The notes beneath the pieces are model-generated. The model ran no database searches. It worked only from the letters and a program-made list of their open reading frames with translations, and was not told the origin of the DNA. Positions 51,939 through 59,775 of a DNA stretch of 64,000 nucleotides are shown here, piece by piece. Origin of the DNA: Chitinophagaceae bacterium (GTDB lineage Bacteria > Bacteroidota > Bacteroidia > Chitinophagales > Chitinophagaceae); assembly GCA_025449935.1 (NCBI GenBank), contig JANWIJ010000010.1:1-64000 (forward strand). The letters are read 5' to 3'. Position numbers and translations under genes: made by a program. The stretch's first letter is position 1. Each line of letters starts with the position of its first letter.

Positions 51939-52631
51939 TCACCATTTGGTGCCAAAAACTTTTCGCAGTAGATCCGTGGTCCGGGCAGCAATATTCTGCC
52001 GGATATTCATTTCTTCTTTTGCCACCAGGTCAAATAAAGCCGTAGTAGCCCGTTCTGTTACAAAGCCGGGCAGATCGGGATTGATCTTTTTGAACGTGGT
52101 GGGGAAATTGTTGTAGGTCTTTATCACGTCCCCGTAGTATTTTGTAGCATCTACTTTATCCAGGGAGTTTTTAATAACGGGCAGGAAAGCGGCGATCAAT
52201 TTATCCGTAGTTTTTACCCGGAAAAAATGGGTGGCGCTTGTGTCACCGTTCCTGACAAGACCTATCGCATCGCTGATCGTCATGCTTTTTATTGCATCCA
52301 CGAAAATCGGTTTGGCAAATCCGGCTGCATCTTCGGCTGCCCGGTTAATCTGGAGTACAGCTTTGTCGACCATTTTTCCCATGCCAAGGTCCCGCAATGT
52401 ATTCTCAACTTTTTTTGCATCCGGTGGCATCAGTATTTTGTAAAAAGCATCTTTGAAAAAACCATCTTCTTTATTCAGCTGGAGAACCGCTTTGACCAGG
52501 CCCTGCCCCAATGCTTCCCTGATCCCCTCCCCTGCCTCGGCCTCCGTTACACCGCCCGCAGGCAGATTTGATAATACGTCGCAGCTGGCGAGTGATACTG
52601 ATAGAATGATAACAGATAATAATTTTCGCAT
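51939..52631 (-). CDS. DUF4197 lipoprotein, paralogue 2
   Basis: 230 residues from the ATG at 52631. The lipobox SLASC ends at about residue 17. The body is nearly collinear with the downstream paralogue (EAEAGEGIREALGQGLVKAVLQLNKEDGFFKDAFYKILMPPDAKKVENTLRDLGMGKMVDKAVLQINRAAEDAAGFAKPIFVDAIKSMTISDAIGLV). So the pair is one soluble and one lipid-anchored form, as with DUF2911 at 37-38 kb. It is separated from the first copy by 133 bases and from the HTH regulators by 45 bases. Confidence 0.88.
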   Translation of the reverse strand: MRKLLSVIILSVSLASCDVLSNLPAGGVTEAEAGEGIREALGQGLVKAVLQLNKEDGFFKDAFYKILMPPDAKKVENTLRDLGMGKMVDKAVLQINRAAEDAAGFAKPIFVDAIKSMTISDAIGLVRNGDTSATHFFRVKTTDKLIAAFLPVIKNSLDKVDATKYYGDVIKTYNNFPTTFKKINPDLPGFVTERATTALFDLVAKEEMNIRQNIAARTTDLLRKVFGTKW

Positions 52632-52676
52632 GACAAACAGGTTTGAGTGATAAATAGTAGCTAAAACCAAGCCAGC

Positions 52677-53678
52677 CTAAAGTTTCAGGTTTTCTTTGCG
52701 GTTTACAATCTTATCCCGGATAATCCGGAAGAATCTTGACCGTTCTTTCTCGCTTTGTTCACTGATCAGGGTAGATCGCTTCATCTGGTTCTGGATATGG
52801 TTGTTCATATTTTCATTAAAGCCCACATCCTGTGTCAGCATGAAGTTGATTGACGTATGCGCTACATAGGACATTTTTACCCCGTCCATAACAACCAACA
52901 TATTATTATCCCCGATCAGCACTTCGTTAAAATACATCCTGATCTTACCTATTGGTTTTTTTTCCGGATCACCATACTGGAATTTATAGCCCAGGGCCGC
53001 CTGTTGCTCCAGGTGGCCCCAGAGTTTTTCCATGGCATCATAAAGTTGCCACACATCTTTATCCGATTCAAACACCCGGGCATCCTGGTAGAATTCAATC
53101 TGGCGAAAGAAGATATTCATACTCTCCAGGTTCCAGATTTCTACACTGGGAAGCTGGTTGTAAAGGGCCAGGACTTTTTGCTCCAGGACATACAGCCCAT
53201 CAGGGTGATCCGCCATCCTGAATTTTTTCCTTTCAAATTCAGGAAACTGGAAATAGGTTTTCAACCAGAAGAACCATTTAAAAGCGGCTATTTCGCGGAG
53301 ATGGTAATGATGAAAAATCGGCAGGTCCTTGCACATATAGAAGAATTCCTTTTCCTTAAAACTGTTCATATAGGCAAGGTTGTGCATCATACTGGTGACA
53401 TAATCTTCGAACCGGAACGTTTTCTTATCCAGGAACTGTCCCTGGAAAACGATGCCCCCCGACTTTACTCCCATCAGCTGATCCAGGGAAATCTGGAAAT
53501 GAATGCAGAGTGTCTGCAATTCATCCAATGTTACTGTTTTCTCTCCCCGCATTCTCCGGTATGCACTGTCAGCACTGATATCCAGTAGTTTTGCAATTTC
53601 ATCAGCCACGGAAATATTATCGCCCAGTTTCGTTTTAATAGTTTTGAATAACTGCTGCTGGAGTTCCCCTGTAGTCAT
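52677..53678 (-). CDS. HTH regulator with large C-terminal domain, paralogue 1
   Basis: 333 residues. An N-terminal helix-turn-helix of the XRE/BetR type (about 1-75: TKLGDNISVADEIAKLLDISADSAYRRMRGEKTVTLDELQTLCIHFQISLDQLMG) precedes about 250 residues of helical, Tyr/Phe-rich sequence that I do not recognise as a known domain. The C-terminus ends with a conserved-looking KRSTLISEQSEKERSRFFRIIRDKI. It is a transcription factor whose signal domain is unknown. It begins one base after the stop of its tandem paralogue, so the two are translated together and probably form a heteromer. Confidence 0.8.
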   Translation of the reverse strand: MTTGELQQQLFKTIKTKLGDNISVADEIAKLLDISADSAYRRMRGEKTVTLDELQTLCIHFQISLDQLMGVKSGGIVFQGQFLDKKTFRFEDYVTSMMHNLAYMNSFKEKEFFYMCKDLPIFHHYHLREIAAFKWFFWLKTYFQFPEFERKKFRMADHPDGLYVLEQKVLALYNQLPSVEIWNLESMNIFFRQIEFYQDARVFESDKDVWQLYDAMEKLWGHLEQQAALGYKFQYGDPEKKPIGKIRMYFNEVLIGDNNMLVVMDGVKMSYVAHTSINFMLTQDVGFNENMNNHIQNQMKRSTLISEQSEKERSRFFRIIRDKIVNRKENLKL

Positions 53679-53679
53679 A

Positions 53680-54675
53680 TTACAAATGCTTTTTTCTTTC
53701 TTGTATTTTGGTCAATAAAATATTGAAGAAAATATTTCGCTGCTTCTCACTGCTCTGGCTGATCAGGGTCGCCTTACGCATCAGGTTCTGGAGATCTTCC
53801 TGACACTGGACACAAAAGGCTTCATCGCTGGTCGTCATATAATTCAGTACCCCGTAATTAAGATATACCGTGCGGGCATGATCGGTTGTGGCCAGGATGG
53901 TGGTATCTCCGAGGATAACCCGGTTATAAAAAAACCGGAAAGGGGTTTTCCTTTCCTGCAAATCATCACCCGGCATAAACTTGAATCCCAGCTCCGCCTG
54001 TGCTTTGAGGTGAAGCATGGTATCTTCGAGCGATTCATAAACAATTTTTATATCCGCGGTGGAAGAAAAAAGTCCCGAATCCTTGCAGAACTCAATTTGG
54101 GAAATAGCGCTGTTAATGCACTCCGTATTCCAGATCTCTACGGAGGGTACCGATGTATATGCTTTGGCCAGTTCCCGGCTCAACTTTTCAATTTCAGGAG
54201 TAACCCAGTTAAACTGGAATCCCCGGGTCGTAAAATCGGGATGTTGCAAAATACTCTTCATCCAGAAGAAATAACGAAAAGCAATCAACGGGGAATAATA
54301 AAAATTATGAAAAATGGGCACGTCCTTGGTCAGGTAAATGATCTCCTTCTGGAAAAAACTGCCGATATGATTTACAAGGCCGATAAGCCCGGCCAGGTAT
54401 TTTTCATAGGAATACTGCTCGTTGTTGATCCGTATATTTTGAAAAAGGATAGAACTGCTTTTCAGGTTAAGCAGCTGGTCCACCGATAAATGAAAATGAT
54501 GGCACAATTGCCTAGCCTCATCCAACACAAGGGGGGTCTCTCCCCTGATACGGCGGTAAGCACTGTCGCTGCTCACATGTAAGATTTCAGAAACCGCATC
54601 CACCATGGAAATATGCTGCGGCAGCATCTCCTTGATGCGCTGAAACAGGAAATCCTGGGACGTGGTTGTGGACAT
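53680..54675 (-). CDS. HTH regulator with large C-terminal domain, paralogue 2
   Basis: 331 residues with the same plan: HTH at about 1-75 (RIKEMLPQHISMVDAVSEILHVSSDSAYRRIRGETPLVLDEARQLCHHFHLSVDQLLN), then the unnamed helical domain with IIYLTKDVPIFHNFYYSPLIAFRYFFWMKSIL matching the other copy's FFYMCKDLPIFHHYHLREIAAFKWFFWLKTYF. The C-terminus RKATLISQSSEKQRNIFFNILLTKI repeats its pattern. Identity is moderate, so the duplication is old. The upstream region holds repeated TGCAAA boxes and a palindrome that may be its own operator. Confidence 0.8.
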   Translation of the reverse strand: MSTTTSQDFLFQRIKEMLPQHISMVDAVSEILHVSSDSAYRRIRGETPLVLDEARQLCHHFHLSVDQLLNLKSSSILFQNIRINNEQYSYEKYLAGLIGLVNHIGSFFQKEIIYLTKDVPIFHNFYYSPLIAFRYFFWMKSILQHPDFTTRGFQFNWVTPEIEKLSRELAKAYTSVPSVEIWNTECINSAISQIEFCKDSGLFSSTADIKIVYESLEDTMLHLKAQAELGFKFMPGDDLQERKTPFRFFYNRVILGDTTILATTDHARTVYLNYGVLNYMTTSDEAFCVQCQEDLQNLMRKATLISQSSEKQRNIFFNILLTKIQERKKHL

Positions 54676-55055
54676 AGTTGCTAGTTATAAGCCCGGAAGT
54701 ATTTGCAAAAAATGCAAAACCATTCCAGGCCAGTAAAAGTTACTGGATTTTGTGCAAATCCTCACCAGTTCAGGTGTGGTTTTTAGCAGAAACTGCAAAT
54801 CAAGAAACTGTTAAGGCAAAATTCAGTTATGTAATGGTTTTCCGCCACCATAGTTTAGCATCATAAAGGGGGAAGTTGACGCAGCACGCAGTAAGAATCC
54901 CCTGGCCAGTAAGCCTATCCATTCACCATTAAACCTTATTTATGATTCCTGCCATTTTACTGCTCTTGTTTAAACATTTTATTCTTAAAAACCGGAGAAT
55001 TGATTCAAAAAAATGAAAACCGACTAAACAATTTATTCACCTAAAAAATTAAATT
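54676..55055. other. repeat-rich control region between divergent HTH regulators and a beta-barrel gene
   Basis: This 380-base gap has no convincing gene; a 62-codon frame at 54678-54866 lacks family features. It holds four copies of TGCAAA (starting 54704, 54713, 54753 and 54794) and a perfect palindrome CCAGTAA-AAG-TTACTGG at 54730-54746. I see no TAnnTTTG match on either strand; the plus strand becomes AT-rich towards 55056. Confidence 0.6.
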
Positions 55056-55715
55056 ATGAAAAAGTTACTGATTTTAACTCTCGCCTTTGTTGCCACCGAA
55101 TTACCAGGTTTTGCCCAGCATAGCCGGGTGGGCTTTACGGCCGGCACCGTGTTTTCCAATTATACGGTCAAATTTGATGGCGAAACTGAAAACGGCAATT
55201 CAATAACCGGGTTAACAGCCGGCATCCTGGCAGATATCCCTTTAGCAAAACACTTCAGTTTTCAGCCCGCGGTAAATTTTGTCCAAAAAGGGACCAAGGA
55301 CGAGCAAACATTTATGGGCGTTACCGAGAAAGCAAAACTCACGGCTAACAGCATTGAAGTCCCGTTAAACTTTATTTACAACAGCGCAGGGAATACCGGG
55401 ACCTTCTTTATTGGAGCAGGCCCCTCCTTTGCTTTTGGCATTTCGGGAAAGGCAAAATATGATGATGGAACCACCTCCGTATCAGAGGATCTTAATTTCG
55501 GCAACGACGAAGAAGACGATATGAAAGGATTGGATATAGGCGCCAATATTCTTACCGGTTATCGTTTTCCCAATGGGTTGTTTATCGCTGCAAATTATAA
55601 TGCAGGTCTGAACAATCTTTTACCAGGCGACACAGAAGACGCTTCACTCAAAAGTCATTATATCGGGATAAAACTGGGATGGCTTCTGAAAGGAAAAAGA
55701 AAAAGCAGCGATTGA
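55056..55715 (+). CDS. outer-membrane beta-barrel protein, PorT-like, paralogue 1
   Basis: 219 residues with a signal peptide (MKKLLILTLAFVATELPGFAQ). The mature protein starts HSRVGFTAGTVFSNYTV and alternates hydrophobic strands (TGLTAGILADIPLAKHFSFQPAVNFVQKG, IEVPLNFIYNSAGNTGTFFIGAGPSFAFGISG, KGLDIGANILTGYRFPNGLFIAANYNAGLNNLLPG), the eight-stranded OMP_b-brl_2/PorT type. A paralogue lies at 59776. The two flank the lipid-enzyme genes, so barrel and enzymes may work together. Transport or sensing roles are inference. Confidence 0.83.
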   Translation: MKKLLILTLAFVATELPGFAQHSRVGFTAGTVFSNYTVKFDGETENGNSITGLTAGILADIPLAKHFSFQPAVNFVQKGTKDEQTFMGVTEKAKLTANSIEVPLNFIYNSAGNTGTFFIGAGPSFAFGISGKAKYDDGTTSVSEDLNFGNDEEDDMKGLDIGANILTGYRFPNGLFIAANYNAGLNNLLPGDTEDASLKSHYIGIKLGWLLKGKRKSSD

Positions 55716-55782
55716 TGAGTTTTTGGTGCACAATTATTAATTAATAATTTATTCAGTACATGCAATCATTAAAAATCAGTTT

Positions 55783-56859
55783 ATGAAAAAAATAAGGTTT
55801 CAAGCCGAGCCTGCCGGTGGATTTTATAATACGCTTAAACACCGGGTGTATACACATTTCAGGGAAAATAAAATTAACCGTTATGCCAACCCGCAGGCCA
55901 TTGTTAAGGCTTGTGTATTCTTTGGCATCTATTTGTCCCTGTACACCGGCATACTTACTCTCCCCATGCCCCCGGGGCTTTTTTTTCTGAGCTGGTTTTT
56001 GATGGGCGTGTTTATTCTTTTTACAGCCATGAGTATTGTGCATGATGCCGCGCACAACGCATTTTCCTCTAAAAAATGGGTTAACCAGCTGTTGTTGCGT
56101 TTTGCCAACCTGGTTGGGGGTGACGGGTACATGTATAAATACAAGCACACCGTTTCGCACCATCCTTACACCAATATCCACGGTATTGATATAGACCTTG
56201 AACAAAGTGCCCTCGTACGGGTAACGCCGTATACGAAGTCCAGGGCAAAACACAGGTACCAGTACTGGTACATGAAAGTATTATATCCCTTCTATATTTT
56301 ATTCTGGGTGCTGCTCCGTGATTTTAAATACTACCGGATGCAAAAAATTGGTCCCGTAGCAGCGCACCATAACCGGGTTCACTGGGTCATGCTTTTTACC
56401 AGTAAGCTGTTTTATATTTTTTACATGCTGGTGCTCCCCTGCCTTATCCTGCCGGTTCCTTTCTGGCAGGTACTGCTGGGGTTTTTTTTGATGCATGTAG
56501 GTTCAGGAATTGTTGCCATGTTCGCTTTGCTGGCGAATCATGTTGTGGAAGATTCGCTTTTCGTGGTACCGGATGCCGATGGCCTTATTAAATGCAGCTG
56601 GGGGGAACACCAGTTGCGCACCACGGACGATTACAGTCCGGATTCAGGGGTTATCAGCTTTATGTTCAGCGGACTGAATCACCATGTAGCACACCATCTT
56701 TTCCCTAATTACTGTCATGTGCATTACCCGGTTATTACCAAAATAGTTCGTGCCACTGCCCTGGAGTTCGGTTTACGCTACCGTTATAATTCAATAACCG
56801 GTGGTTTGCAATCCCATTTCAGGCTCTTAAGAAAACTAAGTAAAACCACAGCTGCATAA
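55783..56859 (+). CDS. membrane fatty acid desaturase
   Basis: 358 residues, integral membrane, with the three histidine boxes of acyl-lipid desaturases: HDAAHNAF (box 1), HTVSHHPYTN (box 2), and NHHVAHHLFPNYCHVHY (box 3). The arrangement is that of front-end or delta-type acyl-lipid desaturases that insert a double bond using di-iron and ferredoxin-like electron donors. No cytochrome b5 domain is fused. It is followed at 16 bases by a membrane hydroxylase, so the two enzymes are co-transcribed. Confidence 0.87.
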   Translation: MKKIRFQAEPAGGFYNTLKHRVYTHFRENKINRYANPQAIVKACVFFGIYLSLYTGILTLPMPPGLFFLSWFLMGVFILFTAMSIVHDAAHNAFSSKKWVNQLLLRFANLVGGDGYMYKYKHTVSHHPYTNIHGIDIDLEQSALVRVTPYTKSRAKHRYQYWYMKVLYPFYILFWVLLRDFKYYRMQKIGPVAAHHNRVHWVMLFTSKLFYIFYMLVLPCLILPVPFWQVLLGFFLMHVGSGIVAMFALLANHVVEDSLFVVPDADGLIKCSWGEHQLRTTDDYSPDSGVISFMFSGLNHHVAHHLFPNYCHVHYPVITKIVRATALEFGLRYRYNSITGGLQSHFRLLRKLSKTTAA

Positions 56860-56875
56860 ATTATAAGTCACTCGT

Positions 56876-57670
56876 ATGGATATAATCAACCTTGACCCCG
56901 TACTGGATAACTGGGGGCTATTGATCCTGGTCACACTGGGATTTACCAGTGGCCGCTATCTTTTATTACCAGGGATTGCCTGGCTGCTCTGTTATTACCC
57001 GGGGCTGAAGCGCCTGAAAAAATATAAAATCCAGCCTTCCATGCCGGCAAAAAAGCAAATGAAGCATGAACTCCTGTACTCCTGCTCTACCATTCTTATT
57101 TTTTCAATGGTCGGAATCGCCGTTTTCCTGCTTTACACCCGTGGGTACACTACGATCTATACCAACATGAGCCCGCACGGGTGGGGCTACTTTTTTTTAA
57201 CTCTTGTTATCATGATCATTCTTCATGACAGTTATTTTTACTGGACTCACCGGCTGCTCCATACAAGATGGCTCTTTAAAAAGATCCACCGGGTACATCA
57301 CCGGTCAGCCAATCCCACGCCGCTGGCGGCTTACTCGTTCCACCCGCTCGAAGCGCTACTCGAAAGCCTTATTGTTTTTCCTTTTATCACGATCTGGCCG
57401 GTACATCTTTTCGCCTTCCTGCTCTTCACCTTCCTGGTTCTCCTGATGAATGTGATCGGGCATCTTGGTTTTGAGTTCATACCCGATCAGGTCCGGAACA
57501 GCCTGCCGGGTCAATATCTCACTTCGGCTACCCACCATAACCTGCATCACCAGAAAAGCAATAAAAATTTCGGATACTATTTTACTTTCTGGGACAAGCT
57601 GATGAAAACATTACAAAATGAAATAGCCCGTGCCGGGTCCAGGCATAACCATTCAATTAAAAAATCATGA
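56876..57670 (+). CDS. membrane fatty acid hydroxylase superfamily protein (sterol-desaturase type)
   Basis: 264 residues with four to five membrane segments. Histidine boxes: YFYWTHRLLHTRWLFKKIHRVHHRSANPTPLAAYSFHPLE and SATHHNLHHQKSNKNFGYYFTFWDKLMKT, together giving the eight-His di-iron site. The pattern THRxxHxxxxxxxxHxxHHxSxxPTP is that of C4/C5 sterol oxidases and their bacterial relatives; this organism does not need sterols, so an acyl or isoprenoid substrate is likely. Its stop overlaps the next ATG as ATGA. Confidence 0.85.
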   Translation: MDIINLDPVLDNWGLLILVTLGFTSGRYLLLPGIAWLLCYYPGLKRLKKYKIQPSMPAKKQMKHELLYSCSTILIFSMVGIAVFLLYTRGYTTIYTNMSPHGWGYFFLTLVIMIILHDSYFYWTHRLLHTRWLFKKIHRVHHRSANPTPLAAYSFHPLEALLESLIVFPFITIWPVHLFAFLLFTFLVLLMNVIGHLGFEFIPDQVRNSLPGQYLTSATHHNLHHQKSNKNFGYYFTFWDKLMKTLQNEIARAGSRHNHSIKKS

Positions 57671-58161
57671 AAAATATTTTTATTGCCGCGGTATTTTTTG
57701 TTATTGCATTACCCGGATGCAAAAAAGACAATGACCCGTTTACTCCTTATGTAAGAGGAAAAGTTGACGGGGTGGCATTTGAATGCAACACTAATATAAC
57801 AGCCAATAAGGCGGAACAGGTTCCCGGTGGGCCGGCAGATCCAACCCTGCGGATAACAGGGGGGTGGTCCTCCAACTCTATCAATCTTTATATTCTCAGT
57901 GAGAGTTCAAGCCTGGCTGGCGGGGATTATGTTTTCCAGGCCGATAAACAACGGGCGGCCACTATCAGGATCAGCGGGGATGCATATTACGCCGGGTACG
58001 GGAGTCCTTTCCTCCCGCCTGCCTTGCATGGCAGTGGTAAAATAACCCTGGTTGAAATAAGTAGTAACTATGTAAGAGGAAATTTTGAATTTACTTCTGA
58101 GCCTTATATGGGCGTGGTAAAAACAATTACCGGTGGCGAGTTTTATATAAAACGAAATTAA
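57667..58161 (+). CDS. lipoprotein of unknown function
   Basis: 164 residues. Signal peptide with lipobox ALPGC at about 15-19. The mature part (VRGKVDGVAFECNTNITANKAEQ...LRITGGWSSNSINLYILSESSSLAGGDYVFQADKQRAATIRISGDAYYAGYGS...GSGKITLVEISSNYVRGNFEFTSE) is an all-beta domain similar to the DUF6252-like outer-membrane lipoproteins of this group. It is translationally coupled (ATGA) to the hydroxylase gene, which supports a shared function at the envelope. Confidence 0.75.
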   Translation: MKNIFIAAVFFVIALPGCKKDNDPFTPYVRGKVDGVAFECNTNITANKAEQVPGGPADPTLRITGGWSSNSINLYILSESSSLAGGDYVFQADKQRAATIRISGDAYYAGYGSPFLPPALHGSGKITLVEISSNYVRGNFEFTSEPYMGVVKTITGGEFYIKRN

Positions 58162-58226
58162 AAGCCGGAGTCAAAGCTGCAAGGTTGAATGGTCCTGAAT
58201 ACAATAATGCTATTAAACACTTTTTT

Positions 58227-58670
58227 ATGAAAATAAGTTTCTTACTCCTGCTGATACTGACCTATGCTGTTTCCGTAACCGCGCAACAAACTACCGGAGA
58301 AATTCCTGTTGTAAAAACAGACTACCTGAAAAAAAGCAGGAAGCAGCAAACCGCTGCCTGGCTCCTGCTGGGCGGGGGATTTGCTTTTACCGCCACCGGC
58401 ATTCTTGTTGCCAGCAATGAGTTGAGCAATAACCTCGTGAACATATTTAACCCGGAAGAACAAAAATCTTCGACTGCCAGTACTGTTCTCCTTGTGACCG
58501 GGGCTGCTGCCATGGTGGGCAGTATTCCGCTGTTCATCGCATCCTCTAACAATAAAAAAAGAGGGGAAAACATTTCAGTATTCCTGAAAAAGGAAAGCGG
58601 GCCTGTTCTTCAACATTTATCATTTATTAATCTATCTTACCCTGCCATTGCCATTAAACTTGATTTCTGA
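58227..58670 (+). CDS. hypothetical membrane-associated protein
   Basis: 147 residues from ATG 58227. A signal peptide (ends TAQ, about 19) is followed by two hydrophobic segments (WLLLGGGFAFTATGILVA and STVLLVTGAAAMVGSIPLFIAS) separated by a short polar part, then a beta-like C-terminus (LSFINLSYPAIAIKLDF). The layout is common in Bacteroidota proteins of unknown function. It is followed at 17 bases by a 252-residue membrane protein. Confidence 0.7.
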   Translation: MKISFLLLLILTYAVSVTAQQTTGEIPVVKTDYLKKSRKQQTAAWLLLGGGFAFTATGILVASNELSNNLVNIFNPEEQKSSTASTVLLVTGAAAMVGSIPLFIASSNNKKRGENISVFLKKESGPVLQHLSFINLSYPAIAIKLDF

Positions 58671-58687
58671 CATTTTAAAAACCTATT

Positions 58688-59446
58688 ATGAAAAGACTTT
58701 CTGCTTGGGCAAAAGGAGATAAAAAAACTGCCCGGTTCCTGATCGTCATCTCCTTTATTGTCTTGAATATCCTGGGCGTTTTTACCGGGGTCCTCCTGGG
58801 GGATCTCGGGATAGATATGTCTTATGACATTTTTCTTTCTTTTTCAATAATCTGCCTGGCCGCTTTGCTGATTTATCCATCCAGGAGGTTAAGAAAAGAA
58901 AAATTAACAGCCCGGGCCTTTTATATCCGGCAAAAAAGTTGCGATGCCCTCCTGGTGGCTACCACTTTCTGCATGATTGTTTTCCTGGGGAATCGGCCTG
59001 AAATGTTATCGAATTATTTTCCTGCTGCACATGCCTCGGTTACAACCAGTCATTCACTGCCTAAAGACAGCAGTGCGAAAGCTTATAAACCTGTGAGGGA
59101 ATTCTCCGCTGCTATGAAAGATGAGAATGGAAAATTATTGAAATGGAAAGAGCGGAAAAAATTACTGAAAGAACAGGTCCGGGCCATTAAAAAATCAACT
59201 GACATGTCAAACGGGGGCAAAGCCGCACTCATTGTTTTGTCTGTTTTGGTGGCATTAGGCCTGGTTTTGCTGGTGGCTTCCTTAGCCTGCGAACTTTCCT
59301 GCAGCGGTTCGGAAGCAGCCGCGGTGCTTGTTGGAATAGGGGGCACGGCACTGATCATTTTCCTGCTGGTCATTACCATCCGGGGAATCCTTGGAAAGAA
59401 AAGAAAAAAGAAACCCCCCGTTGAAGAGGGTGCCAGGCCGGACTAA
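58688..59446 (+). CDS. hypothetical membrane protein with C-terminal Cys-rich helix
   Basis: 252 residues. Three hydrophobic segments lie in the first 110 residues. A polar, Lys/Glu-rich stretch follows (about 130-175, coiled-coil-like), then two strongly hydrophobic helices (ALIVLSVLVALGLVLLVASLACELSCSGSEAAAVLVGIGGTALIIFLLVITIRGIL) enclosing the short motif CELSCSGSE, and a Lys/Arg-rich tail KKRKKKPP. I know this C-terminal motif from several Chitinophagaceae proteins without function. It ends the plus-strand run that begins at 55056, followed by a terminator. Confidence 0.72.
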   Translation: MKRLSAWAKGDKKTARFLIVISFIVLNILGVFTGVLLGDLGIDMSYDIFLSFSIICLAALLIYPSRRLRKEKLTARAFYIRQKSCDALLVATTFCMIVFLGNRPEMLSNYFPAAHASVTTSHSLPKDSSAKAYKPVREFSAAMKDENGKLLKWKERKKLLKEQVRAIKKSTDMSNGGKAALIVLSVLVALGLVLLVASLACELSCSGSEAAAVLVGIGGTALIIFLLVITIRGILGKKRKKKPPVEEGARPD

Positions 59447-59468
59447 TCATTCTTTTTTGTATAATATG

Positions 59469-59498
59469 GTCCCTTCTTTTCTAAAAGAAGGGACTTTT
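59469..59498 (+). terminator. terminator closing the 55-59.4 kb plus-strand unit
   Basis: GTCCCTTCTTTT and AAAAGAAGGGAC form a perfect 12-base-pair stem, with only two bases between them, followed by TTTTG. Confidence 0.88.
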
Positions 59499-59499
59499 G

Positions 59500-59530
59500 T
59501 TTGCCTTTCAGGGTCCAACCTGTACTTTTG
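59500..59530 (+). promoter_or_regulatory. complete promoter ahead of the second beta-barrel gene
   Basis: TTTG at 59500-59503, then 19 bases, then TACTTTTG at 59523-59530: both Bacteroidota elements at standard spacing. Transcription would begin near 59537, leaving about 240 bases before the ATG at 59776. No ATG occurs in this leader, which also fills most of the 330-base gap from 59447 to 59775. Confidence 0.65.
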
Positions 59531-59775
59531 CCTGCCTGCCCTTCAAATAAAAGCTGAACTGAAGTCTAAAAAGTTGAGTCAAAGGCTTCTGCAGAAAGAA
59601 ACGGCAGATTTTAAGAATCTGAAATATCTTTACGCGGGCGCTAATTTTGTGGTCTGGTAAAAAAGCCTATTTTTAAAATTAATAGCAGAAAGAGGAGATT
59701 CCGGAAAATCCTGAAAAAGAGTACGGCGCCTAAACCGAAAAGCGAGACGAGTAGGTAAACCAAAATTTTACTGAT

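Noticed and set aside
54678-54866. 62-codon plus-strand frame between the HTH regulators and the barrel gene
   Set aside because: No signal peptide, no conserved pattern, and the region contains repeats that look regulatory.
59391-59660. 89-codon plus-strand frame across the terminator and promoter at 59.5 kb
   Set aside because: It overlaps the end of the previous gene, a strong terminator and a complete promoter; a gene there is unlikely.
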